Positions 6,723-14,585 of a stretch of 50,459 bases of DNA are shown here, in pieces. Source of the DNA: an uncultured Spirochaetaceae bacterium. Lineage in GTDB: Bacteria; Spirochaetota; Spirochaetia; Sphaerochaetales; Sphaerochaetaceae. Positions within the stretch are counted from its first letter, which is position 1. Every line of letters starts with the position of its first letter. The translations under genes were made by a program, and so were the position numbers. The DNA lies in assembly GCA_944389975.1 (NCBI GenBank), contig CALXOH010000014.1:1-50459 (forward strand), read 5' to 3'. Below the pieces are notes generated by a model. The model did not search any database. It was not told where the DNA came from and saw nothing but the letters and a program-made list of their open reading frames with translations.

Positions 6723-8030
6723 CTATTTTGTGTCCAGTATGTGTTTCGACATCACACCGAGCATAACCAGACTTGTCGGTGTGTCGTGTGTATAGATCAG
6801 TTCGTCAACAGTCTTGCTTTTGTGACCGATGGCTGCTCTGATTTCCGCCTTATAAGGTTCAAGCCGTTCCGCAGATGCCTTGCTTTCTGAATCATGGAAG
6901 TGCCTGAGGCTCTGGAAATCGATATGCCGGCTCATGCGTATTTCATTTGATATCCCCATGGCTTCAAGAGCATCATAGAAATAGTCTTGGAAAATGTTTT
7001 TGACATAAGGCTGGGAGGATTTCCCTTTGGAGAAGGAAGCGAACAACAGATCAGATTCGCTCCTGCCATATTTTTCTGCAAAGGCAATCAGCTCTTTTAC
7101 CAGGTCTTCATGGATGACTGTCGTTCTCTTGTATCGCTCTTTTGTGGGGCCTTTTTTCTTTTCAGCGTCGACCCAGCTTTCCGATACATCTACCTTGTAG
7201 AACGGTGTGGGCTCTCCGGCATCATTCATCACTCTCTTGAGCTTGTTCAGACTGAATACGCGGATTTCGGCTTCTCGCATTCCGCCATATACGGCGAGCT
7301 TTGCCGCAAGATAGGCGACGTGCCTTGATGGGGACTCCTGAGCGAAAATCTGCATGAATTCAAGAACCTGCTTCGCCTCGGCTCTTGATAGAATTTCTCT
7401 TTCACGGCGTTTGACTGAATACGGCTTGACATAAGAAAAAGGATTGAAATCCACGATGTCGGTCTGGACGGCGAAGTTGTAAGCCGTTCTCATGGCCTTG
7501 ATGGCCATGTTGATGTTGTCCGGACTTGCTCCAGCTTCGTGCATCTTGTCCTGCAATTTCTGTGCATCGAGTTTCGAGAATCCGATTATTGTTGTCTTGG
7601 AATCGATATGTGGTTTCGCATGAAGTCTGAATGCGGATTCCATGTTTTTCACGTTTGCGCGAGATAGACGGTCTATCTTTCTTCTGTTTTCAGACTGCAC
7701 CCATGGCGATTCATCATAGTTGAGTATCTTCTCCACATAGGGGATGAGGGGAGAAAGTGAACCGTCGACTTCATATTGCGACACGCCCTTGATGAGCCCC
7801 TTGCTGATTGCTTCCTGTACTATGTTCTTTGCATCAGTACCATTCATCTTGAATGTGTTCCGATATCCCAGCTGCTTTGCCAGTTTTGTAACGCTGTATG
7901 TCCTTCCTCCAGGAAACTGACCGGTGAGAGGATTCCTGAGCTGGCAATACCATGAAGGCTTTCTTTTGACCCCGTTGTATTCCTTCCTGCCTCGTTTGTA
8001 GATGCTTACATCTCCGATTGTAATTCCCAT
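6723..8030 (-). CDS. int: Tyrosine recombinase/integrase of the mobile element
   Basis: A 435-residue phage-type integrase that would catalyse insertion and excision. The first 90 residues are an arm-binding region (QLRNPLTGQFPGG; SVTKLAKQLGYR), followed by a SAM-like core-binding domain (residues 100-210). In the catalytic domain the first Arg is in YGGMREAEI, the second Arg in DFQSLRHFHDS, the later His in AIGHKSK and the nucleophile Tyr in ELIYTHD. The usual His of the H-x-x-R box appears as Gln (Q-S-L-R). The ATG at 8030 follows AAGGAG. The gene reads away from tRNA-Gly, the normal placement for an element inserted at a tRNA 3' end. Confidence 0.9.
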   Translation of the reverse strand: MGITIGDVSIYKRGRKEYNGVKRKPSWYCQLRNPLTGQFPGGRTYSVTKLAKQLGYRNTFKMNGTDAKNIVQEAISKGLIKGVSQYEVDGSLSPLIPYVEKILNYDESPWVQSENRRKIDRLSRANVKNMESAFRLHAKPHIDSKTTIIGFSKLDAQKLQDKMHEAGASPDNINMAIKAMRTAYNFAVQTDIVDFNPFSYVKPYSVKRREREILSRAEAKQVLEFMQIFAQESPSRHVAYLAAKLAVYGGMREAEIRVFSLNKLKRVMNDAGEPTPFYKVDVSESWVDAEKKKGPTKERYKRTTVIHEDLVKELIAFAEKYGRSESDLLFASFSKGKSSQPYVKNIFQDYFYDALEAMGISNEIRMSRHIDFQSLRHFHDSESKASAERLEPYKAEIRAAIGHKSKTVDELIYTHDTPTSLVMLGVMSKHILDTK

Positions 8031-8147
8031 CGTGCTCCTTCTGATGTTGTAAAACAAATGTTACCTCCTGAATTTTAGCAAATTCGGGGATTATCTCCAA
8101 ATAAGGTTGCCGATGGATTGTTTTCAGAGATGAGTTTTTCAATTTCA

Positions 8148-8169
8148 TCTGCCCATTTTTCTGCCCATT
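8148..8169. repeat. Short direct repeat between integrase and tRNA operon
   Basis: TCTGCCCATT occurs at 8148-8157 and again at 8160-8169, a 12-bp period. It lies between the integrase start and tRNA-Gly, where arm-type integrase sites are expected. The function is a guess from position. Confidence 0.4.
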
Positions 8170-8191
8170 GGATTTTCAGGCAATGCGCAAA

Positions 8192-8240
8192 TAAAAGAAA
8201 AAGCCCAACTAATTCCTTGTATCAGAATCAGTTAGGCTTT
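8192..8240 (-). terminator. Terminator of the tRNA operon
   Basis: On the minus strand AAAGCC(T)AACT pairs with AGTT(G)GGCTTT and is followed by TTTTTCTTTT. It begins right after the tRNA-Gly 3' end. If the element is inserted exactly at the tRNA 3' end, this terminator came in with the element; otherwise the junction lies further left. Confidence 0.85.
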
Positions 8241-8241
8241 A

Positions 8242-8313
8242 AGCGAAAGACGGGACTTGAACCCGCGACATCCACCTTGGCAAGGTGGAGCTCTACCACT
8301 GAGCTACTTTCGC
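8242..8313 (-). tRNA. tRNA-Gly(GCC)
   Basis: Cloverleaf on the minus strand: acceptor GCGAAAG/CTTTCGC, anticodon loop TTGCCAA giving GCC, T-arm GGGTTCAAGTCCC, discriminator T. CCA is not encoded. It is the last gene of the four-tRNA operon, and its 3' end faces the integrase, so it is the likely attachment target. Confidence 0.95.
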
Positions 8314-8326
8314 AAATAGTTGGTCT

Positions 8327-8406
8327 TGCGAGAGGCGGGACTCGAACCCGCAAGCCTAAGCACTAGTTCCTAAGACTAGCGTGTATACCAATTCCACCAC
8401 TCTCGC
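8327..8406 (-). tRNA. tRNA-Leu(UAG)
   Basis: Acceptor GCGAGAG/CTCTCGC, anticodon loop CTTAGGA giving UAG, a class II variable arm (TGCTTAGGCT) and T-loop GGTTCGAGTCC. CCA is not encoded. Confidence 0.95.
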
Positions 8407-8437
8407 AGTTTTCACCACTTTCGTAGTGATTGGTATA

Positions 8438-8510
8438 TGAGCCGCAAAGGGATCGAACCTTTGACCCGCAGATTAAGAGTCTGCTGCTCTACCAGCTGAG
8501 CTAGCGGCCC
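8438..8510 (-). tRNA. tRNA-Lys(CUU)
   Basis: Acceptor GGGCCGC pairs with GCGGCTC (one G-U pair), the anticodon loop CTCTTAA gives CUU, and the discriminator is A. CCA is not encoded. Confidence 0.95.
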
Positions 8511-8525
8511 GTTCGTTGTTGCTTT

Positions 8526-8599
8526 CGCGTCCTGTAGGATTCGAACCTACGACCTGCGGATTCGAAGTCCGACGCTCTGTCCAGCTGAGCTAAGAACGC
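8526..8599 (-). tRNA. tRNA-Arg(UCG)
   Basis: Acceptor GCGTTCT pairs with AGGACGC, the anticodon loop CTTCGAA gives UCG, and the discriminator is G. It is the first tRNA of the operon. Confidence 0.95.
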
Positions 8600-8622
8600 A
8601 TTGAAAATCATCAACGGTGACT

Positions 8623-8651
8623 ACAATACACATTTCAGAAACAAAATGCAA
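8623..8651 (-). promoter_or_regulatory. Sigma-70-type promoter of the tRNA operon
   Basis: On the minus strand TTGCAT (8646-8651) and TATTGT (8623-8628) are separated by exactly 17 bases, placing the transcript start about 16 bases before tRNA-Arg. Confidence 0.65.
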
Positions 8652-9004
8652 TAGGGTTTTAATAAATTTTCAAATTATTCGCATGGAAATACATGAGCAG
8701 ATACAAGACGATGAACCATGCGAAATGCAGGATATGCTACCATCTGATATCCTCGGTCAAATTCAGGAGAAAGCTGCTTGAGCCGATAAGGGAAGATGTC
8801 CTGGCATCATTCAGGATGGCTGAGTGGCTGAGAAGCAGCGATTCACCTTGCTGCCTGGCAGCAACTATCACTGTATTTTTTGTATAATTGCTGACTCGCT
8901 CCCTACATTCTGGCTGGAGTAGAAGACGATGTTGTTCTCCATTTTGAAATAGCTCAGGACGACATGTTCTGTACCATCCCCTTTGTGAAGATGGTACATG
9001 CGGA
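8652..9004. other. Gene-free stretch between the tRNA promoter and the TerY-P operon end
   Basis: No supported gene on either strand. A 9-bp inverted repeat TGTACCATC (8970-8978) / GATGGTACA (8990-8998) lies just beyond the last stop codon of the minus-strand operon and may end its transcript, although no T-run follows. A second short palindrome with a plus-strand T-run downstream lies near 8849-8883. Confidence 0.45.
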
Positions 9005-9175
9005 TTACAACCCCATCAATCTCGCTATTCCTGCCAGTACGAGCAATATGCCCGTAATACGAAGGATGAAATTCAGTACGATCCACCCTGCAGCCTTTAC
9101 CGTTGAGTCGGTTATGTGTATCACCTTGCCGAAAACAATGGCAACAAGGCCGAGGATTATCAAGATTATACCCAT
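9005..9175 (-). CDS. 56-residue membrane protein, last gene of the TerY-P-like operon
   Basis: The short frame starts MGIILIILGLVAIVFGKVIH and has a second hydrophobic stretch (IVLNFILRITGILLVLAGIA), so two membrane helices joined by a short polar turn. The ATG has AGAGG eight bases upstream and lies 12 bases after the TerY-C gene. No family is recognised. The tight spacing and shared direction suggest it belongs to the operon and may help anchor the complex. Confidence 0.6.
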   Translation of the reverse strand: MGIILIILGLVAIVFGKVIHITDSTVKAAGWIVLNFILRITGILLVLAGIARLMGL

Positions 9176-9187
9176 CTTGGTTACCTC

Positions 9188-9553
9188 TTACTGTCCGCTT
9201 GTTGCTTCACCTTCGAGCGTGTCGATGTATCCGGAGACTTCTCCACTGTTGCCGCAGTATGCACATGTGAATTTCCCGCTTCCGTCGTAGCACGTCAGTT
9301 TCTGACATTGCCCGCAGCGTACATAGGAAATCGATCCGCAGTCCGGGCATTTGTATTGCGGTCCGAGGCGTGCTCCTCTGATGTCCAAGGTGACGCTGCT
9401 GAGGTTTTTTGCAACTGAAACATCCGAAGGCAGGGTTTTCTCAGCTCTCGTAAGATTCCATACTCCGTCGTATGCCCTGTCATAGCGCAAATAGAATTCA
9501 TTTTTCGTCTTGGCGCACCTTATCGGCAGAAAGACCAGATCCTTGTTATCCAT
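9188..9553 (-). CDS. Free-standing TerY-C-type zinc-binding domain protein
   Basis: A 121-residue soluble protein. The N-terminal part (PIRCAKTKNEFYLRYDRAYD) and the C-terminal double Cys-pair module (CPDCGSISYVRCGQCQKLTC, then FTCAYCGNSG) match the TerY-C metal-binding domain. In TerY proteins that domain follows the vWA domain in the same chain; here it is a separate gene while the three vWA proteins of the operon lack it. It probably binds one or two zinc ions and acts as an adaptor for the vWA proteins or the kinase; that role is inferred. It overlaps the preceding membrane protein gene by 8 bases. Confidence 0.7.
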   Translation of the reverse strand: MDNKDLVFLPIRCAKTKNEFYLRYDRAYDGVWNLTRAEKTLPSDVSVAKNLSSVTLDIRGARLGPQYKCPDCGSISYVRCGQCQKLTCYDGSGKFTCAYCGNSGEVSGYIDTLEGEATSGQ

Positions 9554-9977
9554 TGAAACCTCCTAAAAATAAATTGAATCCAAAAAGCAATATGGCCATC
9601 AACAGGCAAAGATATCTGATGTACTTGGTTATTATTGCACCGTGTCGACCACCTCTGATCCTGAAACTATCAAGGATGGCGATGATTATGGATGCGAATA
9701 CGAAAAGGACGAAGAGAAACAGTATCCCTTCGATTGAAACCGAGAGGGATGATTTGATGCTCTCGTTGTTCTGGAACATTGCGTACCCGAATGATGCGGA
9801 GAAGAGCGCTATGTTCATTACCAGTGCAAAATTCATCGTTGGCAGTGCTTTTGAAAACACCTCTGCATCCCGTACCCGCTTTATTCCAAGAAGTACGCTT
9901 GTCAGGAATATCGCACAAGATAAAAGCAATACAGCCGAAGATAGCTCCGATAAAAGCAGCAGCCAGTTGAATATCAT
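9546..9977 (-). CDS. Four-helix membrane protein of the TerY-P-like operon
   Basis: A 143-residue protein with four hydrophobic segments: about residues 5-32, 45-68, 80-105 and 115-140. No catalytic motif or known family is recognised. The ATG at 9977 has GGAGG eight bases upstream and overlaps the stop of the zinc-ribbon gene as ATGA, so translation is coupled. It likely works with that neighbour as the membrane part of the system. Confidence 0.7.
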   Translation of the reverse strand: MIFNWLLLLSELSSAVLLLSCAIFLTSVLLGIKRVRDAEVFSKALPTMNFALVMNIALFSASFGYAMFQNNESIKSSLSVSIEGILFLFVLFVFASIIIAILDSFRIRGGRHGAIITKYIRYLCLLMAILLFGFNLFLGGFNG

Positions 9978-10678
9978 GGCAACAACCTCCAAAGTATGGT
10001 TAATCCTTCGTGGATGAAACCACAAAGTGCAATTATCGATTTCATTCCCGCATGAAATGCATAATCGATATATGTACGCAGATTTACTGCAACATCATCC
10101 AGCAGTGACGAAAACAGCCAAAGACTATTTCCGGTTGCATCCACGGATGTGTCGGCAAGTGATGTAATGAGTTCAGTCGACATTTTCCCAATCGCGGGAA
10201 GAGCTGACGGGATGCTTCTTTCTGCAATCAGCATAATGAATACAAGAAACAATGGAAGTGCGATCAATACAAAGAATCGGGAAAACCTTTCAAGGGCGGC
10301 TTGAATTGAGAAATCTGAGAAAAGATCATATTCAGTAACAACACCCTCTGGTTTTCTCATTACCTTCATATAGTTTCTGACATCTCTTTTTATCCTCTTG
10401 TAGTCACTTTTCGGCAACGTCGATTTACATGAGATGCATACGTTGTCTTTGTATTTTCTTTTCAAAGGATTTGTGTCTCCGCATTCATGGCATTCCCAGT
10501 ATGCGTTGTATTTGAGTTCATCGACGACAGCCGGTGACAAATCCGACTTGACGACTTTGAATACGCGGAAATCCTCATCCTCTAAAGCTTCGCAATGTCT
10601 GCATGAAATATCAGATAGATGGTTTAGCGTGCCGCATTCATGGCAGTTCCAACCTGCAAAGATCTTTGTAACCTTCAC
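9974..10678 (-). CDS. Membrane protein with two N-terminal zinc ribbons
   Basis: A 234-residue protein. Two Cys4 modules come first: WNCHECGTLNHLSDISCRHC (about residues 10-29) and WECHECGDTNPLK...CISC (about residues 61-82), both with the W-x-C-x2-C-G-x-x-N pattern of RanBP2-like ribbons. A basic linker follows, then a strong membrane helix (FFVLIALPLFLVFIMLIAE, near residue 150) and two weaker hydrophobic stretches at the C-terminus. The start is GTG at 10678, four bases after the kinase stop, with AGG/GGAA sequences before it. The ribbons would face the cytoplasm and could bind the kinase, the vWA proteins or nucleic acid; this is inferred. Confidence 0.7.
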   Translation of the reverse strand: MKVTKIFAGWNCHECGTLNHLSDISCRHCEALEDEDFRVFKVVKSDLSPAVVDELKYNAYWECHECGDTNPLKRKYKDNVCISCKSTLPKSDYKRIKRDVRNYMKVMRKPEGVVTEYDLFSDFSIQAALERFSRFFVLIALPLFLVFIMLIAERSIPSALPAIGKMSTELITSLADTSVDATGNSLWLFSSLLDDVAVNLRTYIDYAFHAGMKSIIALCGFIHEGLTILWRLLP

Positions 10679-10682
10679 TTTC

Positions 10683-11939
10683 CTACCTGCTTTCCGTTCT
10701 GACGTAACCAAGATGGATTGCAAATTTCAAATCGTAGATTTTCTTTGATCCATCTTCAAATTCAACGTCGACCTTGCTTCTGTTGTTTGTGTTGAAGGAA
10801 ACCGCTTTGACTTTCTTTCCATTAGCAGAGTATCCATCTCCGGGAGAGAGCGTCATATTCTCAGTCTCTTTTTCCTTTTCCCTCAGGAAATGGGAAAGTC
10901 TTTCTTTCTCTTCACTCCTTCTCTCCTCGATTCTGGCCTTCTGTTCAAGTATCTTTTTCGGTTCTTTTCTTTCTTCCGGTTTCCTTTGAACTTTGATGTC
11001 AGTCTCTTCCTTTTCCGGCTTTCTTGGAACATCCGGCTGTTCCTTTACTTCTTCTCGCTGCTTCTTGATAACTCCCGGCTTTCCGTTCTTCATCTCCAAT
11101 AGAGCCTTGTGGACTTGGGACATATCAGGTCGGTTGTCAGGTTCAAGGACAAGCATCGACTTTATCAGGGTTTTGATATCTTCATTGATCGAATCATCCG
11201 TTACGACATCAATACCCTTTGCAATCAATTCGAATGGGTATTTGTCATTCTTAAGCAATCCTTCTTTGGAACAATATGTGTAAAATATCAACCCTAGTGT
11301 AAATACATCGGTTTTGGGTGAAATCAAGGCCTTTGCAGGATTCTCATCTTCTTCCGAGAATCTTGTGAATATATTCATTTCCGGGCTCTGCCACTGTTCC
11401 TTGCTCATGATTGATTTTGGAATGTTGTTTTGAAAGAAGCAGTCGGTGAAGTCTATAAGCTTCGTCACGTGCCTTCCTCCGGCAGATTTCGAGATAAGTA
11501 TGTTTGTCGGATCCAGATCCCCGTGGATGATTCCAGCCTTATGCAGCTGGCTCAGACAACTGGCGACCGTGAGCATGATCGAAATCTTCTCTTCCCTGGG
11601 AAGTTTGTGAACTTCTTTCACATCCATATTGTCCGTTTCTATGAAGTGGGCAACTTCATAGCAGAACGTTCCGTGCCTTATGTATTCGATCGGTTTTACC
11701 AGAGTACCCATCCCATCCCCTGGAAGTGTGTTCATGATCTTGATTCGTTCGTTATACCACGCATTGCCTTCCTCAAGGATTTTTTTCGTTGCCATCGATG
11801 TTGGATTAATGGGAAACTTATAGCTTGTTATTTGCTTGAGAAAGAATTTCTTTCCGTTTTTTACACCTATATTGCATTTGCCATTTCCGCTTTTCTGCTC
11901 CCATTTCGTCTCATCGACTTCATAACCGTTCAAATTCAT
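10683..11939 (-). CDS. TerY-P-type Ser/Thr protein kinase
   Basis: A 418-residue cytoplasmic protein. The kinase domain fills residues 1-285: lysine in KKFFLKQI, catalytic loop IIHGDLDPTNILI (HRD read as HGD, with the catalytic Asp and Asn kept), metal loop LIDFTDCF (DFG read as DFT), and EMN/DVFTLGLIF in the C-lobe. A highly charged Lys/Glu segment of about 70 residues follows (KKQREEVKEQ onward), then a small globular end (SYSANGKKVKAV-like, VDVEFEDGSKKIYDL). The gene overlaps the phosphatase gene as ATGA. Kinase, PP2C phosphatase and vWA proteins together are the TerY-P triad known from comparative genomics; substrates are unknown, and the vWA proteins are candidates. Confidence 0.82.
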   Translation of the reverse strand: MNLNGYEVDETKWEQKSGNGKCNIGVKNGKKFFLKQITSYKFPINPTSMATKKILEEGNAWYNERIKIMNTLPGDGMGTLVKPIEYIRHGTFCYEVAHFIETDNMDVKEVHKLPREEKISIMLTVASCLSQLHKAGIIHGDLDPTNILISKSAGGRHVTKLIDFTDCFFQNNIPKSIMSKEQWQSPEMNIFTRFSEEDENPAKALISPKTDVFTLGLIFYTYCSKEGLLKNDKYPFELIAKGIDVVTDDSINEDIKTLIKSMLVLEPDNRPDMSQVHKALLEMKNGKPGVIKKQREEVKEQPDVPRKPEKEETDIKVQRKPEERKEPKKILEQKARIEERRSEEKERLSHFLREKEKETENMTLSPGDGYSANGKKVKAVSFNTNNRSKVDVEFEDGSKKIYDLKFAIHLGYVRTESR

Positions 11940-13798
11940 ACCGCCCCCATGTATATGGCATTACCTATATGACGAATATCTGCCGCAATATTTTCTGAAT
12001 ATGCTTCTTTTTCCTTTTCAAGCCTTTTGCATTCATTTTCCTGTTCGATTATCTTGGCCTGGCACTCTCTGTACCTTCCCAGTCGGGAAAGGAAATCCTG
12101 ACCGAGGGAATTCGGTGATAGAGAACATCTTTCGATGGATTCAAGTATGGAAGAAAAGAGTTGATTCCTGTTTACAAGCGTAAAAAGTGAAATCTCCTCA
12201 TCTCTTTCTTTTATATGCTTCTCATCAAGATTTTTCCTCATTTGATCAAATTCTGTTGGAAGCTTGACAAGTCTTGATATATTTTCCTTCTCGTCTTTTG
12301 GGATGTAGTCAGGTATGTCATCAACAGAAGAGAATATCTTTTCTGAGATTTCTGCAATCGCCGGGTATGCTTCATTTCTTTTCTTGTTGAAATGCGAAGT
12401 ATTGTAGAAAGCATTGAGTATCGGGAATTTGCGTGTCTTCACTTTCTCGATGTACTGGGCGAGTACGTTCTTGAATTCAGACAGGATATGAACTACACCG
12501 TTCGTGAATTCCTCGTCGTCAAGCATTTCCTCGAAAGTACTCATATCTCTTTCAAGTTTCTCCAAGGAGTACTCGGCAATATCTGTAGATGTCTCGCATT
12601 TATCCAGGTAGTAGGGGAGGATGATCCTCGCAATTCGATCTTTTGCTTCCGTAATGGCATTTCTCTTCCTTTCTGAAAGTTTGGAACACTCGATCTCGTA
12701 GGCTTTTTCCATATCCCTAAGTTTTTGGGAAAGTGTATTGTAGGCCGGAATGGTTTTCAGTATGTCGTCAAACAAGCCCGATCCGTCCCTGATTGATTGT
12801 GAAACAACATCCCGAATGGTTTTCTTCATCGATGAAGAGAGTTCATCTTTTGTAGCATTCTCCTTCATTGAGTCGCTTTTGTTCCTTTCGTAGTCGCTCA
12901 AGACCGGTAGGATGCTTTCCATATTTACCTTGACTTTCCCAACCCGTTCTGCAAAACGCGTCTTTACGTCATCTTTGGAATTCAAACCGAAGAAAATACC
13001 ACATGCGGTAGTGTCATCGCCGATTGTCGAGTAGTACTTGCCTTCAAGTTCGTTTTCAAATGCCCTCACCCAATCAACACCTTCGACAGAATTGTCCACC
13101 GAAGCAAGAAGGTGGGCTTCCAATCCCCCTTCAAGGAAAGCGGGAACCTTGAGGTACTCGAAGCAGCCGTCGCTGGAACAGAATGAAAATCCAGGTTCAG
13201 AGAACTCATACATTGCATAGTTGAGCTTGAAATCCCCATATGCGTAGATGAGGTTGCCCATGTCGCTGTCCTTGCCACCTGCGATATGGTCGTTTCCGTC
13301 TCTCGTATCATCTTTGGTCAAAAGCTTCAGCCCCGATTCTGCTCCAAGGTAATATACCCTGGAGTCTCCCGCCCAAATTACGATTATTGATATTTTCTCA
13401 TCGGTTGGAACGTACAATGCAGAAGCCAATGTCGTAGGGAATATTTTTGTTGTCACCCCGACTGGTTTTTCAATTGCATGTTCTTCTGTCTTTTTTGAAA
13501 ACATATTCATAAGCCTTTCTTTCATCGTTGATACGAATGAAGAAAGTCCTATCTCATCCCTGTCGTGTACGATCCTTTCGATTTCTTCCTTTTCGGAAGC
13601 AAAATATTCCTCAACCGCAGCAGAAACAAAACGGGCACCGAAGTAAGCACTGGTATGTTTCTCTCCACCAAGTGAGAGTATCCTGCCGCCCGATCCGCCC
13701 AGGCCATCGCATACGATCGAGTATGCTTCAGTGGAAACGGGCTTTGCATCCTCGCACTCAAGTCCTTTTGCAGACTTCTGTATTGCGTATGTCAGCAT
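11936..13798 (-). CDS. PP2C-type protein phosphatase with long coiled-coil C-terminus
   Basis: A 620-residue protein. The N-terminal 275 residues are a PP2C domain with the metal motifs intact: ECEDAKPV, SIVCDGLGGSGG, TTLASALYV, WAGDSRVYYL, FSFCSSDG and IGDDTTACG. The remaining 345 residues have no recognised domain and are strongly helical and charged with heptad-like repeats. The tail is much larger than in ordinary PP2C proteins and suggests a scaffold. It would reverse phosphorylation by the overlapping kinase. The vWA gene upstream ends 9 bases before this start. No membrane segment is visible. Confidence 0.83.
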   Translation of the reverse strand: MLTYAIQKSAKGLECEDAKPVSTEAYSIVCDGLGGSGGRILSLGGEKHTSAYFGARFVSAAVEEYFASEKEEIERIVHDRDEIGLSSFVSTMKERLMNMFSKKTEEHAIEKPVGVTTKIFPTTLASALYVPTDEKISIIVIWAGDSRVYYLGAESGLKLLTKDDTRDGNDHIAGGKDSDMGNLIYAYGDFKLNYAMYEFSEPGFSFCSSDGCFEYLKVPAFLEGGLEAHLLASVDNSVEGVDWVRAFENELEGKYYSTIGDDTTACGIFFGLNSKDDVKTRFAERVGKVKVNMESILPVLSDYERNKSDSMKENATKDELSSSMKKTIRDVVSQSIRDGSGLFDDILKTIPAYNTLSQKLRDMEKAYEIECSKLSERKRNAITEAKDRIARIILPYYLDKCETSTDIAEYSLEKLERDMSTFEEMLDDEEFTNGVVHILSEFKNVLAQYIEKVKTRKFPILNAFYNTSHFNKKRNEAYPAIAEISEKIFSSVDDIPDYIPKDEKENISRLVKLPTEFDQMRKNLDEKHIKERDEEISLFTLVNRNQLFSSILESIERCSLSPNSLGQDFLSRLGRYRECQAKIIEQENECKRLEKEKEAYSENIAADIRHIGNAIYMGAV

Positions 13799-13807
13799 TC
13801 GTCCTCC

Positions 13808-14566
13808 TCAGCTCATGGAGAATGCGATCTGACTCATTACTTCTCCCATTTCGATCGAATCACCACCGGATTGCTGTTCGATGTTTTCGATTTGGACGTA
13901 ATTGAGTGTTGCTGCCAAATCACTCCATGGATATGAGTCCGGAGCATAGATTATCAGCCTTCTGCCTGTGGGGCTCATGTTGCAAGATCCCAGCGATTCC
14001 TGGCTGTCTATGCATACCCAATCGTTGAAGAATTCATCAAGGCTTTTCGGCATGTTCTCCGGATATGACGTGACTTTGCATCCTTTGGCTTCCGCCTTGG
14101 CCTTCAATTCGTCATAATCCTCAAAAGGATGTGCAGAAGCATCTGTGAAAAGAACGATGATGTGCCTTTTTTTGGTTCCATCCTGCACCCAGTTTGTCCT
14201 CATTGCCAATGTCAGCGCTTCAAGGCTTGTCTCCGGGTCGTCACCACCGCCCTTCGCCTCGATTGATGAGACGAAATCCCTGAAAGCCTCTTCGTCCCCG
14301 GGCAGGTTGAAAAATTCCGATTCTCCGTACGCTTGGTCTCCATCGAAATAAAAATCCCTGAACCAGTTTACCTTCACTCTGAGCTTGTTCACCCTCTTTC
14401 CGGATGCTTCAAGTACTTTCGTAAGCTCTTCATGAAAGTGCATCGTGCTGTCTTTTACCATTTCGATTATCGGATCCATGCTTTTTGTTGCATCGATGAC
14501 GAAAACTATATCTACGTTTGTCTCGACGGCAGTTGCACCGCCAAGAAAATCCTGCATGTCACTCAT
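13808..14566 (-). CDS. TerY-like vWA domain protein 1
   Basis: A 252-residue protein, essentially one von Willebrand factor A domain. The MIDAS metal site is visible as VFVIDATKSM (D-x-T-x-S) near residue 20 and LFTDASAHP near residue 135, with the loop GGGDDPETSLEAL between them. The start at 14566 follows TAGGAG; a longer frame would overlap the upstream gene without a ribosome-binding site. It lacks the TerY-C zinc domain. It is about half identical by eye to the next vWA gene, so the two arose by tandem duplication. vWA domains in TerY-P systems are predicted to bind partners in a metal-dependent way. Confidence 0.82.
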   Translation of the reverse strand: MSDMQDFLGGATAVETNVDIVFVIDATKSMDPIIEMVKDSTMHFHEELTKVLEASGKRVNKLRVKVNWFRDFYFDGDQAYGESEFFNLPGDEEAFRDFVSSIEAKGGGDDPETSLEALTLAMRTNWVQDGTKKRHIIVLFTDASAHPFEDYDELKAKAEAKGCKVTSYPENMPKSLDEFFNDWVCIDSQESLGSCNMSPTGRRLIIYAPDSYPWSDLAATLNYVQIENIEQQSGGDSIEMGEVMSQIAFSMS

Positions 14567-14585
14567 CTCAATCTCTCCTATTTTA

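Noticed and set aside
8118-8366. Open frame on the plus strand across tRNA-Gly and tRNA-Leu
   Set aside because: The translated segment TGLEPATSTLARWSS is the known artefact of reading antisense to a tRNA; the tRNA structures are certain.
8868-9086. 72-residue minus-strand open frame near the end of the TerY-P operon
   Set aside because: It overlaps the 56-residue membrane peptide in another frame and lacks a ribosome-binding site; the membrane peptide has one and better composition.
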